Below, piece by piece: positions 53,142-63,214 of a stretch of DNA of 64,000 nt; the stretch's first letter is position 1, and each line of letters begins with the position of its first letter. Below the pieces are notes generated by a model. It was not told where the DNA came from and ran no database searches. It saw nothing but the letters and a program-made list of their open reading frames with translations. Made by a program: the position numbers and the translations under genes. The DNA is from Rhizobium sp. Leaf262 (lineage in GTDB: Bacteria; Pseudomonadota; Alphaproteobacteria; Rhizobiales; Rhizobiaceae): contig NZ_LMMM01000001.1 in NCBI RefSeq assembly GCF_001422245.1, forward strand, positions 63,422 to 127,421. Direction: 5' to 3'.

Positions 53142-53576
53142 TCAACCCGGTGCCCAGCCGGGTTCAGCCATCACGAAGCTCTCGAATGTGAAACCGGGCG
53201 CGACCGTGCAGCCGACGAGCGTATAGTCGCCCAGTGTTTCCGCCGACTGCCAGCAATCTGCTGCAACGATGGCTTGTGGCCTCTCTCCTTCCAGAACGGA
53301 TGGGCCGAGCCTGACCGTTTCCGTTGCCTTCCCATCGACACTCAAGTGCAACAGAAGGGCTGCGCCGGCATAATAATGCCAAATCTCAGCTGCGTCGATA
53401 ACACGGTGCCAATGCGAGCGCTGACCCTTTTCCAGAAGATAGTATATAGCCGTTGAGTGGCCTCGTTCCCCTTCGGCGGCATCGCGGAATGTCTGGCGGT
53501 AGTACCCCCCTTCCGGATGGGGCTCCAGGTCGAGTTCACGAATGATGTCGGCAACTGATAGCGTGGTTTCAGTCAT
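53142..53576 (-). CDS. Cupin DUF985 family protein
   Basis: A 144-residue cupin of the DUF985/cupin_5 family. Conserved pieces are LDLEPHPEGGYYRQTFRD at the N-terminus, STAIYYLLEKGQRSHWHRVIDAAEIWHYYAGAALLLHL as the sugar- or ligand-binding barrel, and the C-terminal GCTVAPGFTFESFVMAEPGW. The start shares one base with the gloB stop (TAATG), so the two are translationally coupled. The enzymatic role of the family is not established. Confidence 0.88.
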   Translation of the reverse strand: MTETTLSVADIIRELDLEPHPEGGYYRQTFRDAAEGERGHSTAIYYLLEKGQRSHWHRVIDAAEIWHYYAGAALLLHLSVDGKATETVRLGPSVLEGERPQAIVAADCWQSAETLGDYTLVGCTVAPGFTFESFVMAEPGWAPG

Positions 53577-54346
53577 TAGAAACTATCTTTCCGGCTTCTG
53601 ATCTCGGCAAACACCTCTGCATCTGTGGCATCCGGCAGGCCAAGATGGGAACGAATGCCTTTATCCGCAACGCGCATGTAGGGATTGGTCTGTTTCTCTA
53701 GCCCGATCGTCGTGGGAATGGTGAACCCGCCTTTGTTCCGTAACGCTTCGACCTCGCTTGCGCGCTGCTTCAAAGCTGCGTTCTCGGGATCGACGGTCAC
53801 TGCAAAACGGGCGTTGGACAGAGTGTATTCATGGCCGAAATAAACCTCGGTGGAATCGGGTAACGCCATGAGTTTTTGAAATGAGTGCCACATATCGGCG
53901 GCGGGGCGTTCGAAAAGACGCCCACATCCCATGGCGAACAGCGTGTCGGCGGCAAAAAGCAACGCGTCATCCGGGAAGTGGTAACAAATATGTCCAGCGG
54001 TATGGCCTGGCGTCGCGATGACCTGAACACGCCTGCCAGAGAATTCGAATTCGTCACCATCTGCTGCGGAGCGGTCCAGACCAGGTATCGCGATCGCCTC
54101 GTCGTGCGGCCCGCGAATTTCGCAGGTGTATCTCTCCTTCAGAGTCAGATTGGCCTCGACATGATCCTGATGGTGATGTGTCGTAAAAACATGGGTAAGC
54201 TTCCAGCCGCGGCGATTGAGCGCCTCGATAATCGCGGCTTCCTCGGGCGCATCGATCGAAACCGTCTCGCCGGTGTCGCTGTCGTGCAGAAGAACCCCAA
54301 AATTATCGCTGCGACACAAAAAGACTTCTATTTCCAACGGCTTCAT
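53576..54346 (-). CDS. gloB: Hydroxyacylglutathione hydrolase (glyoxalase II)
   Basis: Glyoxalase II hydrolyses S-D-lactoylglutathione to lactate and glutathione, completing methylglyoxal detoxification. This 256-residue metallo-beta-lactamase-fold enzyme has the metal motif [13 protein letters not shown] (near residue 57), [10 protein letters not shown] for the third histidine, and [14 protein letters not shown] for the bridging aspartate. The C-terminal domain with [20 protein letters not shown] and the short basic helix is typical. ATG at 54346 is preferred to 54370. It is divergent from a methyltransferase gene. Confidence 0.93.
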   Translation of the reverse strand: MKPLEIEVFLCRSDNFGVLLHDSDTGETVSIDAPEEAAIIEALNRRGWKLTHVFTTHHHQDHVEANLTLKERYTCEIRGPHDEAIAIPGLDRSAADGDEFEFSGRRVQVIATPGHTAGHICYHFPDDALLFAADTLFAMGCGRLFERPAADMWHSFQKLMALPDSTEVYFGHEYTLSNARFAVTVDPENAALKQRASEVEALRNKGGFTIPTTIGLEKQTNPYMRVADKGIRSHLGLPDATDAEVFAEIRSRKDSF

Positions 54347-54438
54347 CTTTTCCCTCCATCTGCTGCGCACAGGCTATCGTGCCGTCAATGTAGGCCACCA
54401 TGGCTTGAAGTCCAACCGGGGGCTGCTACATTCTGTCG

Positions 54439-55200
54439 ATGAACACCGATATTGTCGATCTGCGCGAATTCTATCATTCTCCGCTTGGCCGCTCCGCCGA
54501 GCAGGCGATTACCATGGCGCTCTCGACATTGTGGCCACCTCTTCCCGATGAGCGGCTGGTCGGTGTCGGATATGCAGTGCCTTTTCTCGACCGCTTCCGG
54601 CATGACACCGAGCGAACCTTTGCTTTTATGCCAGCCGGGCAGGGCGCGGTAAACTGGCCCGCGGGAGAGCTGTCGTCGACCGCGCTTGTTTTTGACGAAG
54701 AATTGCCGCTGCCCGACTCTTCCATAGACCGCGTCCTGATGGTGCATTCGCTGGAGTTTGCAGAAAATCCGCGTGAGACGCTCAAGGAATTGTGGCGTGT
54801 TCTTGCGCCCGGTGGGCGGCTGGTCATCGTTGTGCCGAATAGACGTGGCGTGTGGGCGCGTGTCGAGCATACGCCGTTCGGTTCAGGTCGTCCTTACTCA
54901 CGGGGCCAGTTGACATCTCTGCTGCGCGAAACGAATTTCACGCCCGGGGCAACGTCTGAAGCGCTGTTCTTTCCCCCGTCCAAAGTCAGATCGGTTTTGA
55001 AGTTTCGCCGCTATATGGAAAGTACAGGGCGCAAGCTGTGGCCGGTGTTTTCCGGCGTCATCATCGTGGAAGCGCAGAAGCGGCTTTATCAGGGCCTGCC
55101 GGTCAGTCAACGGGCATCACGACGGGTTTTCGTGCCAGTGATGGCACCACAGGGAATGCCCACCACCCGCACTTCGCCGCCTTCGCAAAAGCCGCGCTGA
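54439..55200 (+). CDS. SAM-dependent methyltransferase-like protein
   Basis: A 253-residue class-I methyltransferase-fold protein. The region LPLPDSSIDRVLMVHSLEFAENPRETLKELWRVLAPGGRLVIVVPNRRGVWARVEHTPFG (about residues 90-155) is the typical post-II to post-III Methyltransf_11 segment. The glycine-rich SAM motif is weak: VGVGYAVPFLDRF near residue 33 takes its place without a GxGxG. The C-terminal 60 residues are basic and Ser/Pro-rich. This family is always near gloB in Rhizobiales as I remember, but its substrate is unknown. Confidence 0.75.
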   Translation: MNTDIVDLREFYHSPLGRSAEQAITMALSTLWPPLPDERLVGVGYAVPFLDRFRHDTERTFAFMPAGQGAVNWPAGELSSTALVFDEELPLPDSSIDRVLMVHSLEFAENPRETLKELWRVLAPGGRLVIVVPNRRGVWARVEHTPFGSGRPYSRGQLTSLLRETNFTPGATSEALFFPPSKVRSVLKFRRYMESTGRKLWPVFSGVIIVEAQKRLYQGLPVSQRASRRVFVPVMAPQGMPTTRTSPPSQKPR

Positions 55201-55281
55201 CCCTCGACAAAGCGCCTATTCCGGTCTAATGCCTCCGGCATTGTCTTGCCGGTCTTCCGGCGTTTTTCAAAGGTCGATGAA

Positions 55282-56391
55282 ATGAGTGCAGAGCTTAACA
55301 AACCTGTCCCGCGCCCCGGTATTCTGGATATCGCAGCTTACGTTCCCGGCAAGGAACATGCAGACGGCGTGGCCAAGGTTTACAAGCTCTCCTCCAACGA
55401 AACGCCGCTGGGGGCAAGCCCGAAAGCCATCGAAGCCTTCAAGGCGGCGGCCGCGAATTTGGAAATCTACCCTGATGGTCAGGCAACAGCGTTGCGACAG
55501 GCCATTGCTGACGTGCATGGGCTGAACACCGCCAACATCTTGTGCGGCAATGGTTCGGATGAGCTGCTGGGGTTGCTGTGCCATGTCTATCTCGGCGCAG
55601 GCGATGAGGCGATCATTACCGAACACGGATTTCTCGTCTACAAAATCCAGATCATGGGTGCGGGCGCGGTGCCGGTGACAGTGAAGGAAAAGGATTGCAC
55701 CGTCGATGTGGACGCAATCCTTTCTGCCGTGACGCCGAAAACGAAAATGGTTTTCATCGCCAATCCAGGCAATCCGACCGGGACCTATGTCCCGGTCTCG
55801 GAGATTCGCCGTCTTCAAGCGGCGCTGCCGGGGCACGTCGTTCTCGTACTTGATGCTGCCTATGCCGAGTATGTTCGCAAGAACGACTATGAGGCAGGGC
55901 TTGAACTGGTTTCCGGCAGCAGCAACGTGGTCATGACGCGCACTTTCTCGAAGGTGTACGGTCTGGCAGCGCTCCGGGTCGGCTGGATGTATGGTCCCGC
56001 GGCCATCATCGACGCCTTGAATAGGGTGCGTGGTCCGTTCAACCTGAACGCTCCAGCCATTGCAGCTGGTGCGGCGGCCATTCGTGATCAGGCTTTCATG
56101 CAGCAGGCCGTCGCGCATAATCTTGAATGGATCGAGAAGCTGACACAGGCCTTCGGCGACCTTGGTCTTAAAGTGACGCCGTCGGTTACCAACTTCGTCC
56201 TTATCCACTTTCCCGATGTCGATGGCAAACGCGCTGCCGATGCGGACGAATTTCTGACTCGACGCGGGTACATATTGCGCGCCGTTCGCAGCTATGGCTT
56301 TACCAACGCCTTGCGCATGACGGTTGGATCGGAAGAAGCCAATATCGGTGTCATAACCGCACTCAAGGAGTTTCTGGGGAGTGATCGATGA
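55282..56391 (+). CDS. hisC: Histidinol-phosphate/aromatic aminotransferase
   Basis: A 369-residue class-II PLP aminotransferase of the HisC type. Visible are [20 protein letters not shown] at the N-terminus, [11 protein letters not shown] as the cofactor phosphate loop, [18 protein letters not shown] with the Asp that contacts PLP, and the Schiff-base lysine in [14 protein letters not shown]. The stop overlaps tyrC by four bases. Pairing with tyrC suggests a role in tyrosine/phenylalanine synthesis as well as histidine. ATG at 55282 is used; a longer frame starts at 55246. Confidence 0.92.
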   Translation: MSAELNKPVPRPGILDIAAYVPGKEHADGVAKVYKLSSNETPLGASPKAIEAFKAAAANLEIYPDGQATALRQAIADVHGLNTANILCGNGSDELLGLLCHVYLGAGDEAIITEHGFLVYKIQIMGAGAVPVTVKEKDCTVDVDAILSAVTPKTKMVFIANPGNPTGTYVPVSEIRRLQAALPGHVVLVLDAAYAEYVRKNDYEAGLELVSGSSNVVMTRTFSKVYGLAALRVGWMYGPAAIIDALNRVRGPFNLNAPAIAAGAAAIRDQAFMQQAVAHNLEWIEKLTQAFGDLGLKVTPSVTNFVLIHFPDVDGKRAADADEFLTRRGYILRAVRSYGFTNALRMTVGSEEANIGVITALKEFLGSDR

Positions 56392-57317
56392 GTGCCGCCC
56401 TGTTTGAGCGTATCACGCTGATCGGTATCGGCCTGATTGGCTCGTCCATCGCTCGCGATATCAAGGAGCTCGGCATCGCGAGAGAGGTGGTGGTTTCGAC
56501 GCGTAGCGAAGAAACCTTGCAGCGCGCAAAAGAACTTGAACTTGGCACATCCTATACGACGTCTGCTGCAGAGGCGGTCGATGGTGCAGACCTGATCATC
56601 GTTTCGGTTCCCGTCGGTGCATCCGGCGCTGTCGCTCAGCAGATTGCTCCTCACTTGAAGGCTGGTGCCATCGTCACGGACGTCGGTTCCACAAAAGCGT
56701 CGGTTATCGCCCAAATGGCACCGCATATGCCGAAAACGGTTCACTTCATTCCTGGCCACCCGCTGGCGGGTACGGAAAAATCCGGCCCGGATGCCGGGTT
56801 CACGGGGTTGTTTCGCGATCGGTGGTGCATCTTCACGCCTCTGCCTGAAACGGATGCTCAAGCTCTTAGCCGGCTTAAGGCCTTCTGGGAGATGCTTGGC
56901 TCGCGGATCGACGAGATGGACCCGGAGCATCACGATAAGGTGCTGGCAATCGTTTCGCATCTGCCACACATCATCGCCTATAACATCGTTGGCACAGCCG
57001 ATGATCTGGGAACGGTGACCGAATCGGAAGTCATCAAATATTCCGCCTCTGGCTTTCGAGATTTCACGCGACTTGCGGCTTCGGATCCCACCATGTGGCG
57101 AGATGTTTGCCTGCACAACAAGGATGCCATTCTCGAAATGCTCGCACGCTTTTCCGAGGATCTGGCCTATCTTCAACGGGCGATCCGCTGGGGTGAAGGC
57201 GACAAGCTGTTCGAACTCTTCAGCCGCACCCGCACCATTCGCCGTTCCATCGTGCAAGCCGGGCAGGATGTGGATGCGCCCGACTTCGGGCGTCACTCCA
57301 TGGATCAGAAGAAGTAA
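56388..57317 (+). CDS. tyrC: Prephenate/arogenate dehydrogenase
   Basis: A 309-residue TyrA-family dehydrogenase that oxidises prephenate or arogenate toward tyrosine. The NAD motif [17 protein letters not shown] starts at residue 10, the segment [20 protein letters not shown] holds the catalytic His region, and [21 protein letters not shown] is the helical dimerisation domain motif. Alphaproteobacterial forms coupled to hisC are usually called TyrC (cyclohexadienyl dehydrogenase). There is no ACT domain, so feedback regulation may differ. Confidence 0.92.
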   Translation: MSAALFERITLIGIGLIGSSIARDIKELGIAREVVVSTRSEETLQRAKELELGTSYTTSAAEAVDGADLIIVSVPVGASGAVAQQIAPHLKAGAIVTDVGSTKASVIAQMAPHMPKTVHFIPGHPLAGTEKSGPDAGFTGLFRDRWCIFTPLPETDAQALSRLKAFWEMLGSRIDEMDPEHHDKVLAIVSHLPHIIAYNIVGTADDLGTVTESEVIKYSASGFRDFTRLAASDPTMWRDVCLHNKDAILEMLARFSEDLAYLQRAIRWGEGDKLFELFSRTRTIRRSIVQAGQDVDAPDFGRHSMDQKK

Positions 57318-57373
57318 ATTGAACCAACTGCGACCGGCGCAGGGATTGTGCCGGTCAGCCCATACACTGCCGA

Positions 57374-58375
57374 TCAGATCGGTGGAATTTTTCCCAAGGG
57401 AATGAAGCCGCTGACGGTTGCGCGACCGCGATCAACTACGAGATCGACCGAAGTCCTGTCGCCACCGCCCGCCAGCGCGCCCAAAAGCTTGCGTGCGGTA
57501 TCGATGGTGGACTGCAACTGTGGAAATGCCTGCTTGGCATTGTTGGCCCAATCGCCCAGTTTTTCGATTTCCAACTTGAACTGGCCGGACAGATAACCCT
57601 GATCGTCGAAGGAGAACGGGCCACTGATACGCATGGTGCGCCCCTCGCCAATATCAAGCATAACACGACGCAGCTCACCATTGGCACCATAAAGTCCGGA
57701 GCGATCGCTGCCGTCGATCATTCCCGCCTTTCCGGCCAGGGTCACATCGGCAATCGCGTTCAGGCGCGGAAGAAGTTGTGGCCAGTCCTTGATTACGGTT
57801 GAAGCGTCGGTCAGTGTAATGGCGCCGTCGAGGTCCGCACCGTTCTGGCGCAGATGAACTTCCGTCTTGGCAGCATCGAAATCGATGGTTTGTGAGGTGA
57901 CCGAAGAGACGGCGGTCGCCTTCAACCCGTCGATCACAAGTGCGGTTCGATCAATTCCCTTCAGCTTTTTCACAAGGCTGGATTGAAGGCTGGACCATTG
58001 CGCGGAAATACTGAGCCCGTGCTGGGTCTCGATCTTGGCAGGGGAATCGAGTTCCCAGACAACGTGGCCTGGCGCGTAAATCTGCGCCGCTGAACGGAGC
58101 GCACCGAAGGAGCCTGAGACACCATTGCGGGTATCAGTGACATCGACTTTCGAGCAGAACAGGCCGATGCGGAAGGGGTAGCCCTTGAAGGCCATGTCTT
58201 CGCACTGGGCGCTGACGGGCGCAGTGCCGCCGGGTGCGATGACCCTGACGACGGTTTCCTGAAGTTTATTGGCCGCGTAAAACCAGGCGGCAGTATAGAT
58301 GGCAACGAAAACTATTATCCCAATCGCGAGAAAAACGAATTTTCTGCTGCTGCGGGATTGGCTTGACGCTGCCAT
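57374..58375 (-). CDS. DUF2125 family membrane-anchored protein
   Basis: A 333-residue protein with a basic N-terminus (SSQSRSSRKF) and one membrane segment (VFLAIGIIVFVAIYTAAWFYA, about residues 11-31), then a long periplasmic beta-rich domain. The ISGPFSFDDQGYLSGQFKLEI segment and the paired cysteines (QCEDM and FCSKV) are typical of DUF2125, found across Rhizobiales with unknown function. GGAG eight bases upstream supports the start at 58375. It converges with tyrC. Confidence 0.82.
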   Translation of the reverse strand: MAASSQSRSSRKFVFLAIGIIVFVAIYTAAWFYAANKLQETVVRVIAPGGTAPVSAQCEDMAFKGYPFRIGLFCSKVDVTDTRNGVSGSFGALRSAAQIYAPGHVVWELDSPAKIETQHGLSISAQWSSLQSSLVKKLKGIDRTALVIDGLKATAVSSVTSQTIDFDAAKTEVHLRQNGADLDGAITLTDASTVIKDWPQLLPRLNAIADVTLAGKAGMIDGSDRSGLYGANGELRRVMLDIGEGRTMRISGPFSFDDQGYLSGQFKLEIEKLGDWANNAKQAFPQLQSTIDTARKLLGALAGGGDRTSVDLVVDRGRATVSGFIPLGKIPPI

Positions 58376-58421
58376 GATGATCTCCAATGGTAATCACAGG
58401 TGATTTGGTTTGGCTTGGGAT

Positions 58422-58958
58422 ATGGACGATTTTTGGGTCTTTGGCTACGGTTCGTTGATGTGGAATCCGGGCTTCCCGTTTGAGGAACGCCAGCAGGCGC
58501 GTCTCTACGGCTATCGGCGTGCCCTATGCATCCGTTCGAACGTGTATCGCGGAACGGATGAAAACCCTGGACTGGTACTGGGGCTGGAGCGGGGCGGTTC
58601 GTGCCATGGCGTGGCGTTTCGTGTGGCAGGGGTGAACCGCGAGCCGGTCCTTCAATATCTGCGAGAACGCGAGCTCGTCAGCCATGTCTATAAAGAGCGC
58701 GTGATTGCGGTTGGCCTGGCTGATGGCAGGCGGCTACCAGCCCTAACCTACGTGGCCGATATCAAGCATTCGCAATATGTCGGCGGACTTGCACTGGATG
58801 AGGCGGCCCACATCGTTCGTCACGCGGCGGGTCAGTCCGGCCCCAATGTCGATTATGTGTTCAATACGGTCAGGCATCTCAAGGAGATGGGAATCCGCGA
58901 CGTGGTGCTGGAGCGTGTTGCAGCCAATGTCGAAGCTCAGTGCGCTGTCGTGCCCTGA
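58422..58958 (+). CDS. chaC: Gamma-glutamylcyclotransferase, ChaC type
   Basis: A 178-residue ChaC-like enzyme that cleaves glutathione to 5-oxoproline and Cys-Gly. The family signature FWVFGYGSLMWNPGFPFEE is at residues 4-22, and the catalytic glutamate is expected in YLRERELVSHVYKER (near residue 92). ATG at 58422 is chosen; a TTG at 58410 is possible. Its end overlaps the convergent plsC gene by 22 bases. Ribosome site is weak. Confidence 0.9.
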   Translation: MDDFWVFGYGSLMWNPGFPFEERQQARLYGYRRALCIRSNVYRGTDENPGLVLGLERGGSCHGVAFRVAGVNREPVLQYLRERELVSHVYKERVIAVGLADGRRLPALTYVADIKHSQYVGGLALDEAAHIVRHAAGQSGPNVDYVFNTVRHLKEMGIRDVVLERVAANVEAQCAVVP

Positions 58959-59728
58959 AGCTCCGCCAGCCGTTTCACCGCAGTTGGCGGCAGCGGAAGT
59001 GACGGATTATCCCGCGCAGCGTCGAGCAACAACTCGTCACTGGCTTTTTCGGTGACGTCTATCAGTTGTTTGAAAAACACATCCGGGTCGAGACCGGGCT
59101 GGATCGCCGGAAGAATACGGACCTTGAAGTGTCCCGGATAGCGCATTGTGGACCTGCGCGGCCAGAAAAGGCCGGGATGCATGGCGACAGGAACGACGGG
59201 AACCTGCAGGTCGCGGTAAAGACGCGCTATGCCATAGCGATATTCCGGCTCTGCACCCGGCGCGCGTCGTGTTCCCTCGGGATAGATGATGAGTTCACGA
59301 CCCTGCGCCATTTCCTGCTTGGCGCGCTCCATGACCTTGAGCATCACTTTACCGCGCGCCGATCGATTGACGGGGATCATTCTCTGCTTGGCGACATACC
59401 AGCCGAAGAGCGGAATCCATGTCAGCTCCCGTTTGAGAATATAAACAGGGTCCTTGAGGTTCGGTAGCAGGGCATAGGTATCCCAGAACGACTGGTGCTT
59501 CGGCGCAAAAATGCAGCCGGATTCGGGAATGTTTTCCAACCCCTCGATTTCGAACGTCGTCCCGACGATCTTTTCCATGAGCCAATGATTGGAACGCGCC
59601 CAAGCCTTGGGAATCTCATAGGCCAGCTTTCTCGGGACGAGGAAATAGATCGGCGTCAGCACGATCATGCGCAGAATGAGGTTCAGATAGAATGCCGTAT
59701 TGAACAGGATGGAACGCAATCTGAGCAT
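58937..59728 (-). CDS. plsC: 1-acyl-sn-glycerol-3-phosphate acyltransferase
   Basis: PlsC transfers an acyl chain to lysophosphatidic acid in phospholipid synthesis at the inner membrane. This 263-residue protein has an N-terminal membrane segment (LILRMIVLTPIYFLV), an acceptor motif in APKHQSFWDTYAL (H-x4-D form, HQSFWD), an IYPEGTRRAPG motif for the glycerol-phosphate site, and VPVVPVAMHPGLFWPRR. All four family blocks can be seen. It is a single gene on the minus strand with GGAG upstream. Confidence 0.92.
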   Translation of the reverse strand: MLRLRSILFNTAFYLNLILRMIVLTPIYFLVPRKLAYEIPKAWARSNHWLMEKIVGTTFEIEGLENIPESGCIFAPKHQSFWDTYALLPNLKDPVYILKRELTWIPLFGWYVAKQRMIPVNRSARGKVMLKVMERAKQEMAQGRELIIYPEGTRRAPGAEPEYRYGIARLYRDLQVPVVPVAMHPGLFWPRRSTMRYPGHFKVRILPAIQPGLDPDVFFKQLIDVTEKASDELLLDAARDNPSLPLPPTAVKRLAELQGTTAH

Positions 59729-59858
59729 GAAAAAGGCTTCTCCAGGCGCATCCTATAGACATGCTGAAGCGATCTTCACTGTCGTGCGCAGAGCTGAACG
59801 CCTACACGAAAACAGGGTGTTTCAGCAAGGCCCATCAGTATGTAGGAAGGCCTTAACG

Positions 59859-60554
59859 TCAGGTCGACGTTGCACTATTGCGCAGGCCATCTCCTTTGCC
59901 GATGCCAGTCAGATCACGGGCGGCGACCGCGACGAACTTGATATATTCGTAAATCATGATGCGAACGACATCCGGGTTGGAGAACCAGTTGGTGCGCGCC
60001 AGATCCGAATTGATGACCGGATAGGCAATGAATGTCGTGTCGGGACTGGAGCTTCTCAGTTCGTGGAGGCTGCGATGCATGTGGTAGTTGTTGGTGACCA
60101 CGACGACCGATAGATAGCCCTTGTCCCTGATCCATTTGGCGGCTTCGCTGGCGTTGCCGATCGTGTCGACGGCCTGATATCCCATGTCGACACAGCAGGC
60201 GAAAAGATCAGAGGAACTCTGTGTCATCTTGCGGATCTGAGCGCGCGTCGTGGCTGGATTGACACCTGAAATCAGCAGACGTTTACCGACACCATCGCGT
60301 AAGAGCCCAACTGCCTGATCGATCCTGAGATATCCACCGGTCAGGACGATGATGGCGTCGGCCTTGGCGCCGGATGGCGGGCGCATCGAGGCGACGGAAT
60401 CGGCAAACCACAGAAAGCCGCCGAACAGAGCGCCAAGCACCACGAGGCAGACCAGAAGGACGCTGCGCACGAACCGGCGCAAGCGCCCGCGCCGCGAAAG
60501 CAGACCGTTGCGCGGCGTCTGGGTCGGTTGATCATCCGGGCCTGTGCGACTCAT
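59859..60554 (-). CDS. YdcF/SanA-like DUF218 membrane protein
   Basis: A 231-residue protein with one N-terminal membrane segment (FVRSVLLVCLVVLGALFGGFLWFA) and a DUF218 domain in the periplasm. The domain begins ADAIIVLTGGYLRIDQAVGLLRDGVGKRLLISGV and contains VVVVTNNYHMHRSLHELR, both typical of the family. Members such as SanA and ElyC affect envelope integrity. GGA seven bases upstream supports the ATG at 60554 rather than 60560. It lies 59 bp beyond ftsX on the same strand and may share its transcript. Confidence 0.87.
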   Translation of the reverse strand: MSRTGPDDQPTQTPRNGLLSRRGRLRRFVRSVLLVCLVVLGALFGGFLWFADSVASMRPPSGAKADAIIVLTGGYLRIDQAVGLLRDGVGKRLLISGVNPATTRAQIRKMTQSSSDLFACCVDMGYQAVDTIGNASEAAKWIRDKGYLSVVVVTNNYHMHRSLHELRSSSPDTTFIAYPVINSDLARTNWFSNPDVVRIMIYEYIKFVAVAARDLTGIGKGDGLRNSATST

Positions 60555-60619
60555 TACCATCCGATATCGGTAAGCGTGGATTAAGGCAAGGAACGGGCGG
60601 TTGAAGCAACACTGATAGC

Positions 60620-61624
60620 TTAAACGCCCTCGCTCTTGGACGGGTCCGAGCGAACACGATCAATGTCGTCAATTGTGCGGATGACGGTCACTCTTGCCGT
60701 GATCGTCGTCAGCAATGCGATCACCATCATCGTTGCGAAAATACCCAGATAGCCTTCCATTCCGACGGAAAATGAACCGAAAAGCGCGCTTGCCTGGTCG
60801 CTCTGCGGTGTCGCAAGCGAGCGGGACTGCCAGAAGCCGGCAGCCAGAAAGACGCCAGCTGCCAAAGCGCTTCCTGCCCCGGAGCCTTTGAGGCTGATCT
60901 TCAAAAAGTGCTTTTGAAATTCACGGGCCACGAAACTGCTTTCCGCGCCAACGAAATGCAGGACCTCGACGATATGGCGATTGCCAGAAAGCGCGCCGCG
61001 GGTTGCAAAGACCACGGTCAGCACCATGGCGCTGAAAACCAGGATCAAGACGCCAAGGCCGATCATCACAGTGGTATGGGCCATGGAAACAAGACGGTCG
61101 ACCCATGTCCGGTGGTCATCGAGAAAAGCCTGGGGAATTTCCGCCTTCAGCATGGCACGCATTGCCGCGAAGTCGGGTGGATTGGTTTCGTCAATTGTGA
61201 TGATTACCAGACGCGGTACGGGCAGTTCGGACAAATCGAGCCCGGCGCCCAGCCAGGGCTCCAGCAAACGCGCGGTCGCTGCCTCATCCATGATGGTGCC
61301 TTCACGCGTGCCGACGAAGGACAGAGCCAGATTGCGTGCCTTGTTCAAGGCGGCGTTCATGTCCAGACCCTCTTCCGGTTTTATCTGGATGGTGATTTCG
61401 CGGGAAATCTGACTTTGCCAAGTCGACGCAGTCGCCCGTACCATGCTGACGGCACCCAGCGTCAGGCAGGCGAGAAACGCCATGATGGCGATGACGACGA
61501 TCAACGCATTGCCCTGAATGTTGGAAGGCGGCAGAATTGGCGCCATGGGCCTGATCCGCATCTGCGGCAGTTTGGCTGCTGGCTTCTGTTCGGGTTTAAG
61601 CGGCTTTCGGTTCATCTCATTCAT
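60620..61624 (-). CDS. ftsX: Cell division protein FtsX
   Basis: A 334-residue inner-membrane subunit of the FtsEX complex, which controls septal peptidoglycan hydrolysis. The first membrane segment is ALIVVIAIMAFLACLTLGAVSMV (about residues 40-62), followed by a periplasmic loop (about 65-190) and three further segments, the four-helix FtsX arrangement. The basic proline-rich N-terminal tail (KPLKPEQKPAAKLPQ) is usual in alphaproteobacteria. Its start overlaps ftsE by eight bases. Confidence 0.9.
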   Translation of the reverse strand: MNEMNRKPLKPEQKPAAKLPQMRIRPMAPILPPSNIQGNALIVVIAIMAFLACLTLGAVSMVRATASTWQSQISREITIQIKPEEGLDMNAALNKARNLALSFVGTREGTIMDEAATARLLEPWLGAGLDLSELPVPRLVIITIDETNPPDFAAMRAMLKAEIPQAFLDDHRTWVDRLVSMAHTTVMIGLGVLILVFSAMVLTVVFATRGALSGNRHIVEVLHFVGAESSFVAREFQKHFLKISLKGSGAGSALAAGVFLAAGFWQSRSLATPQSDQASALFGSFSVGMEGYLGIFATMMVIALLTTITARVTVIRTIDDIDRVRSDPSKSEGV

Positions 61625-62276
61625 AGACGTCGAGCCGCCCTTCGGTCAGAATCATGCGGCGCGCATCCACCTGATCCATCAAGCCAAAATCGTGGGTCGC
61701 GATGACGACCGCAGTGCCCAGGCGATTCAATTCCAGAAAGAGATTGAGCAGCCGCTTTGCCATGGGCGGGTCGACGTTGCCCGTGGGCTCGTCGGCCAGA
61801 AGGATTTCGGGTTGGTCCATCAAAGCGCGGGCTATGGCTGCGCGCTGTTTTTCGCCACCAGAGAGGATAGGCGGCAGCACATTGACACGCTCTCCCAGTC
61901 CCACCCATTTCAAAAGCTCGATCACGTCGTTGCGATAGGCGCTTTCTTCCTTGCCGCGCACGCGCAGCGGTAGCGCGACGTTTTCATAGGTGGTGAGGTG
62001 ATCCAGCAGTCGGAAGTCTTGAAACACGATGCCGACGCGCCGCCGCAATAGGGGCAGTTCGCTGCGCGGAATGCGCGATACGTCGCGGCTGAACATGCGA
62101 ATGTTGCCACGTGTCGGCTGCAGCGACATGAGAAGCAGGCGCAGCAACGTGGTCTTTCCAGCGCCGGAAGGGCCGGTCAGAAACTGAAAGGACCCTTTCG
62201 GAATATCGAAGGTCATGTCCCGCAGGATTTCCGGGCCCATCCCGTAGCGCAACCCGACATTTTCGAAATGGATCAA
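61617..62276 (-). CDS. ftsE: Cell division ATPase FtsE
   Basis: The 219-residue ATPase partner of FtsX. Walker A is GPSGAGKTTLLRLL near residue 36, the signature motif is LSGGEKQRAAIARAL, Walker B is ILLADEPTGNVDP, and the switch histidine is in VIATHDFGLM. The N-terminal IHFENVGLRYGMGPEILRDM is typical of FtsE. The start is TTG at 62276, with GGAAG five bases upstream. It is first in the ftsE-ftsX pair and divergent from the gene at 62456. Confidence 0.92.
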   Translation of the reverse strand: MIHFENVGLRYGMGPEILRDMTFDIPKGSFQFLTGPSGAGKTTLLRLLLMSLQPTRGNIRMFSRDVSRIPRSELPLLRRRVGIVFQDFRLLDHLTTYENVALPLRVRGKEESAYRNDVIELLKWVGLGERVNVLPPILSGGEKQRAAIARALMDQPEILLADEPTGNVDPPMAKRLLNLFLELNRLGTAVVIATHDFGLMDQVDARRMILTEGRLDVYE

Positions 62277-62455
62277 CGAACTTCCAGTCTTTTGTTTATC
62301 ATCGTGTAGCCGCCGGTCCGTCCGTCATATCAGGAATCACGTCGGCTGCCCTCAAGCGATCTTTGCGAAGCATTAACCAATTAAATTTACGACTAGGCAG
62401 GATTTCATTCAATGCCCAAGTTTTTCGGGGCCGAAACACTGATCGAGGGAACTTC

Positions 62456-63133
62456 ATGGCTATGTTCCGTTCATCCCGCCGGCACGCGACACCTGATTTG
62501 GATCTCCTGATGCCTGATGCGCCGCTCCGTCAGACCTGGCGCACGCGCACTAGCAACGACATTCTAGATGCCGAGTTTGTCACGATAAAGGAAACGCCCT
62601 TTCGTGACTATGGAAACGACAATCGGCATCGCGCTTATCAACAAGCCAAGCCGCCGCAGTCCGTTTCCGCATTGAGCGCACTTAGGTCTCTGGTTGATTG
62701 GATAGACAGAAAACTTTCCAGCCTTTCCGTCGATGGTTACTCGGCCATTGTCGCTGCAGCGGTCGTGGGCGTGTTCTTTATCTCGGGTGGATTTACGATG
62801 CTGATGCATCAAAACTCTGCCCGTGCCGCGCCTGTCGATCCTCTTGCGATCACCCATATCTCCGTAACGCCGCAGGATGCGGGTGGCATGGACGTACTGG
62901 TGATCAACGGCATCGTGGAAAACAACGGCAGGACATCGCAACAAGTCCCGACCATCCGCGCCGACTTGTTCGCCTCAAAGGGTGAAAAAGTGGCCAGCAT
63001 GCTGATCGAGCCCCCGGTCACAGAGATGGAAGCCGGTGTGAGCCATGGTTTCTCCGCGAAACTGCGCCATCCCGGTGGAAAAAACCCGGAAATCAAGCTT
63101 TCTTTTGCCAAGCCGGGTGTTTCCGAGCGTTGA
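62456..63133 (+). CDS. Single-pass membrane protein of unknown function
   Basis: A 225-residue protein with a hydrophilic N-terminal region (about 100 residues), one membrane segment (YSAIVAAAVVGVFFISGGFTMLM, about residues 97-119) and a C-terminal beta-rich domain (ITHISVTPQDAGGMDVLVINGIVENNGRTSQQVPTIRADLF) that looks like the DUF3426-type domain of MJ0042 zinc-ribbon proteins. The N-terminal zinc ribbon itself is absent, since no CxxC is present. GAGGGAAC is upstream of the ATG at 62456. It is divergent from ftsE and precedes hpt by 81 bp. Confidence 0.7.
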   Translation: MAMFRSSRRHATPDLDLLMPDAPLRQTWRTRTSNDILDAEFVTIKETPFRDYGNDNRHRAYQQAKPPQSVSALSALRSLVDWIDRKLSSLSVDGYSAIVAAAVVGVFFISGGFTMLMHQNSARAAPVDPLAITHISVTPQDAGGMDVLVINGIVENNGRTSQQVPTIRADLFASKGEKVASMLIEPPVTEMEAGVSHGFSAKLRHPGGKNPEIKLSFAKPGVSER

Positions 63134-63214
63134 TTGTGCTACCGGACGCCCTTCGTTTCGTTCCTGGCGACAGTCTTGAGAGGGACGTTGCAGCGGGAAA
63201 GCGCAGGAGAAAAC

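Noticed and set aside
55267-56208. 313-codon minus-strand frame over hisC
   Set aside because: It is antisense to a clear PLP aminotransferase.
56292-57296. 334-codon minus-strand frame over tyrC
   Set aside because: It is antisense to a clear prephenate dehydrogenase and has no motif.
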